64,000 nt of DNA from the NCBI RefSeq assembly GCF_021560035.1, contig NZ_CP074373.1, positions 492,001-556,000 of the forward strand, given 5' to 3'. The stretch comes from Virgibacillus sp. NKC19-16. GTDB taxonomy: Bacteria; Bacillota; Bacilli; Bacillales; Amphibacillaceae. A program made the translations under genes and the position numbers. Each line of letters begins with the position of its first letter. The stretch's first letter is position 1. Positions 62,330-64,000 of this stretch are shown here, one piece after another. Below the pieces are notes generated by a model. It worked only from the letters and a program-made list of their open reading frames with translations. It had not been told where the DNA came from and made no database searches.

Positions 62330-63256
62330 TTAATAATTTTCTCCGCTACATACTGATTCTGCTGTAACTTCTCCTGCAGCTACGAAATTACTCTCTGGAT
62401 CAAATCCATTTGCCTCTAGGAGTTCAGCTACTGTACCATCTTCTTTTAATCCTTGAAGTGCTTCGTTGTAGGCATCACGAAGTTCGGTGTTATCTGGATG
62501 AAACGCTGGTGCACCATAGCTTGGCACGCCCTCAATATCCGGTTGTTCAAAGTTCTCTACGAATTCAATCTGTGATTCATCAGAAGTTTCCATTGCTAGT
62601 CTAAGCGTCATTTCTGTTGCTGTTGTAACGTCGGCTCTATCTGCTTGAACAGCAGAGAATGTTGCTGGAATATCCGGAGCAGTTGTTACTTGGCCGTCGC
62701 TTACACCCATTTCTTCTAAATAACCAACTTCTGTCGCTCCAGACATTACCGAGACCCTAATATCAGGGTTATTAGCAATGTCTTCATAGCTCTCTATACC
62801 TAATGGGTTTCCTGCCTGAACAACAAGCCCTTCCCCATATACCATTTCCGGTTCAGCAAATATTGCATTTTCACAACGATCAGGTGTGATTGCCATCCCT
62901 GCCGTAACAAGATCATATTGTCCTGCGTTTAGTCCAGGAATTAATTGGCCGAAATCCTGTAGTTGGGCATCCATTTCATCAACCCCAAGCTCAGCAAAAA
63001 CGGCTTTCGCTATATCAACCGCTGCCCCTTTTAGTTCTCCGTCGTCTCCTTGATATCCGTATGGTTCTTCATTCGCAAAACCAACTGTTACCGTACCGGA
63101 TTCCTGTAATTCTTCTAGTTTACTACCTGAATCAGAGCTACTTTCCCCGTCTCCATTATCTCCACTTTCGCCGCCTGCCTCTTCATCAGATCCCCCACAA
63201 GCTGCTAGTACAACAACGGCTAGCAAAAACACGAAACTAAGTAATAATTTTTTCAT
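62330..63256 (-). CDS. ehuB: Ectoine/hydroxyectoine-binding lipoprotein (EhuB-like)
   Basis: A 308-residue family 3 solute-binding protein. The lipobox is VLAACGG (Cys20), with a very acidic Ser/Gly linker (21-46). The domain starts VTVGFANEEPYGYQGDDGEL. FGQLIPGLNAGQYDLVTAGM, ITPDRCENAIF, PSYGAPAF and the C-terminal VTAESVCSG resemble EhuB of Sinorhizobium from memory, including the paired Cys. GGGAGGT precedes ATG. An amino acid substrate is the alternative. Confidence 0.8.
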   Translation of the reverse strand: MKKLLLSFVFLLAVVVLAACGGSDEEAGGESGDNGDGESSSDSGSKLEELQESGTVTVGFANEEPYGYQGDDGELKGAAVDIAKAVFAELGVDEMDAQLQDFGQLIPGLNAGQYDLVTAGMAITPDRCENAIFAEPEMVYGEGLVVQAGNPLGIESYEDIANNPDIRVSVMSGATEVGYLEEMGVSDGQVTTAPDIPATFSAVQADRADVTTATEMTLRLAMETSDESQIEFVENFEQPDIEGVPSYGAPAFHPDNTELRDAYNEALQGLKEDGTVAELLEANGFDPESNFVAAGEVTAESVCSGENY

Positions 63257-63832
63257 TTCTAAATGACCTCCCTTTATAATTTGAAAAAATGTAAAACCTT
63301 TCTCTTGGCATTAAAGAAAGTATAAAACTTTCTTTAATGCATAAGTGCAACTAAGCCTTTTGCCATAAAAGCTTAGAAAAAGCCAAGTTTTTAATGAAAA
63401 ATGACTTTTATACTAGGTATAAATCACCTATGAAACTCGAAAAAAAAACTGCAGGATAGAAGGGGATTATCTTGGCAAATGGGGCATTCTAAAATGGCTT
63501 GCATTCCAAAGTATAAAATTGCAAAAAACCCCTTTAGTGAATGCCAAGATTCTAACGAGCAATCATAATATAATGTTATAGGTAAATTATAATTCATACA
63601 AACCCAGTATTTTTAGATTATTTGTAAAATAACTGCAAATTCTTTTATTAAATGAGTTATAAATACGTATACCGAAAAATACTGCGTTTTATTGCAATTT
63701 CCTTTTAGATACGCAAAATATGCATAAGTACATTGTATTTTTTAGAATTTTAAAATATTAATTCATAGATAGACAGAATGGTAGCAAACAAGATATTATT
63801 GCAGTGATATTGCGTAAAGTGAGGGCTTGAAA
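63257..63832. other. 576-bp gene-free region upstream of ehuB
   Basis: It contains repeat copy C (63308-63399), an inverted repeat ATCTTGGCA/TGCCAAGAT at 63469 and 63542, and otherwise AT-rich sequence. I could not fix the ehuB promoter with confidence. Confidence 0.5.
63308..63399 (+). repeat. Two-hairpin interspersed repeat, copy C
   Basis: Hairpin 1 is a perfect 14-bp stem, GCATTAAAGAAAGT with ACTTTCTTTAATGC. ATAAGTGCAACTA follows, then hairpin 2 (CTAAGC-TTTT/AAAA-GCTTAG with a bulge), then GCCAAGTTTTTAA. The sequence of both stems differs from copies A and B while pairing is kept. It lies antisense to the ehuB leader. Confidence 0.75.
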
Positions 63833-63991
63833 ATGGGAGATTATATTATTGTGGTAATTGTTTCCATTATAGTTGTGATAGGAGTTTTGTTGTTGTCACT
63901 GTTGACGCTGTCCAAGGGATATGCATACAAGCATTCGGTCGATCCGCTTCCGGATGATGATAAATCAAACGAATCACAGGAGAAGGAGTGA
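63833..63991 (+). CDS. Small membrane protein, YtzI-like
   Basis: A 52-residue protein with one transmembrane helix (about 5-27) followed by SKGYAYKHSVDPLPDDD and an acidic tail. The K-x-Y-x-x-KH-x-VDPLP stretch resembles my recollection of B. subtilis YtzI, a protein of unknown function. The SD is weak (GAGGG 11 bases before ATG). A further ATG at 63998, behind GGAG, opens another gene at the window edge. Confidence 0.55.
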   Translation: MGDYIIVVIVSIIVVIGVLLLSLLTLSKGYAYKHSVDPLPDDDKSNESQEKE

Positions 63992-64000
63992 TTTAGGATG

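Overview
The window reads as a chromosome segment of a spore-forming, halotolerant, low-GC Bacillaceae bacterium of the Virgibacillus/Oceanobacillus/Lentibacillus type. The basis is a GerA-type germinant receptor operon, Bacillus-style gltC-gltAB, yclNOPQ, ykoF and ydaT homologues, meso-diaminopimelate dehydrogenase, an Ehu-type ectoine/hydroxyectoine uptake system, T-box and TPP riboswitches, and strong aGGAGg ribosome binding sites. This is inference from gene content, not a database match. I see no rRNA, tRNA, prophage, insertion sequence or CRISPR array.

Layout. 0-3.4 kb: tail of a YfcC-type carrier and an M20 amidohydrolase, a TPP-riboswitch-controlled ykoF, a response-regulator remnant, a frameshifted CuA lipoprotein and a small SHOCT protein. 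3.5-10.6 kb (minus): a complete trpEGDCFBA operon behind a sigma-A promoter and two tandem tryptophan T-boxes, with trpF frameshifted at a C-run. 10.7-16.7 kb: ddl, a nitroreductase, a 21-nt-period repeat array, an EIIC-like membrane protein, a phosphoesterase and a DUF2269 protein (the last three each preceded by TGTGA-N6-TCACA-like palindromes), an HD hydrolase and an SRPBCC protein. 16.8-17.2 kb: a pair of large inverted intergenic repeats. 17.3-26 kb: VanY-type carboxypeptidase, pepT, mercaptopyruvate sulfurtransferase, tag, a scrambled chemotaxis receptor pseudogene, a GNAT-like protein, a probable toxin-antitoxin pair and two coiled-coil proteins. 26-36 kb: ddh, gerA-type operon, an orphan protein, a ppGpp-hydrolase-like HD protein, fni, ydaT, an MBL hydrolase and a DsbA/FrnE protein. 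36.2-40.8 kb: Fur-controlled yclNOP and yclQ (petrobactin-type siderophore uptake). 41-49 kb: PrsA/SurA-like lipoprotein, gltC and gltAB. 49.2-56.8 kb (minus): hisZGDBHAFI-hisC, with hisJ divergent, so every dedicated histidine step is present. 57.9-63.3 kb: DUF915 hydrolase, murB, a second 21-nt-period array, ehuBCDA. The window ends with a YtzI-like small membrane protein.

How it works together. The core is amino-acid supply (glutamate, tryptophan, histidine), cell-wall precursor metabolism (ddl, ddh, murB, VanY), iron uptake and osmolyte uptake. Regulation can be read directly at many points: T-boxes, a TPP riboswitch, Fur boxes, a GltC-type dyad, sigma-B- and sigma-G-like promoters and Fnr/Rex-like palindromes. 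Several genes are in decay (response regulator, chemotaxis receptor, CuA lipoprotein, trpF, a second YclQ tail). No single large undescribed system is evident. The best candidates for new biology are a two-hairpin interspersed repeat present three times with structure-preserving changes, two unrelated degenerate arrays that share an exact 21-nt period, and the trio of Fnr/Rex-like sites.
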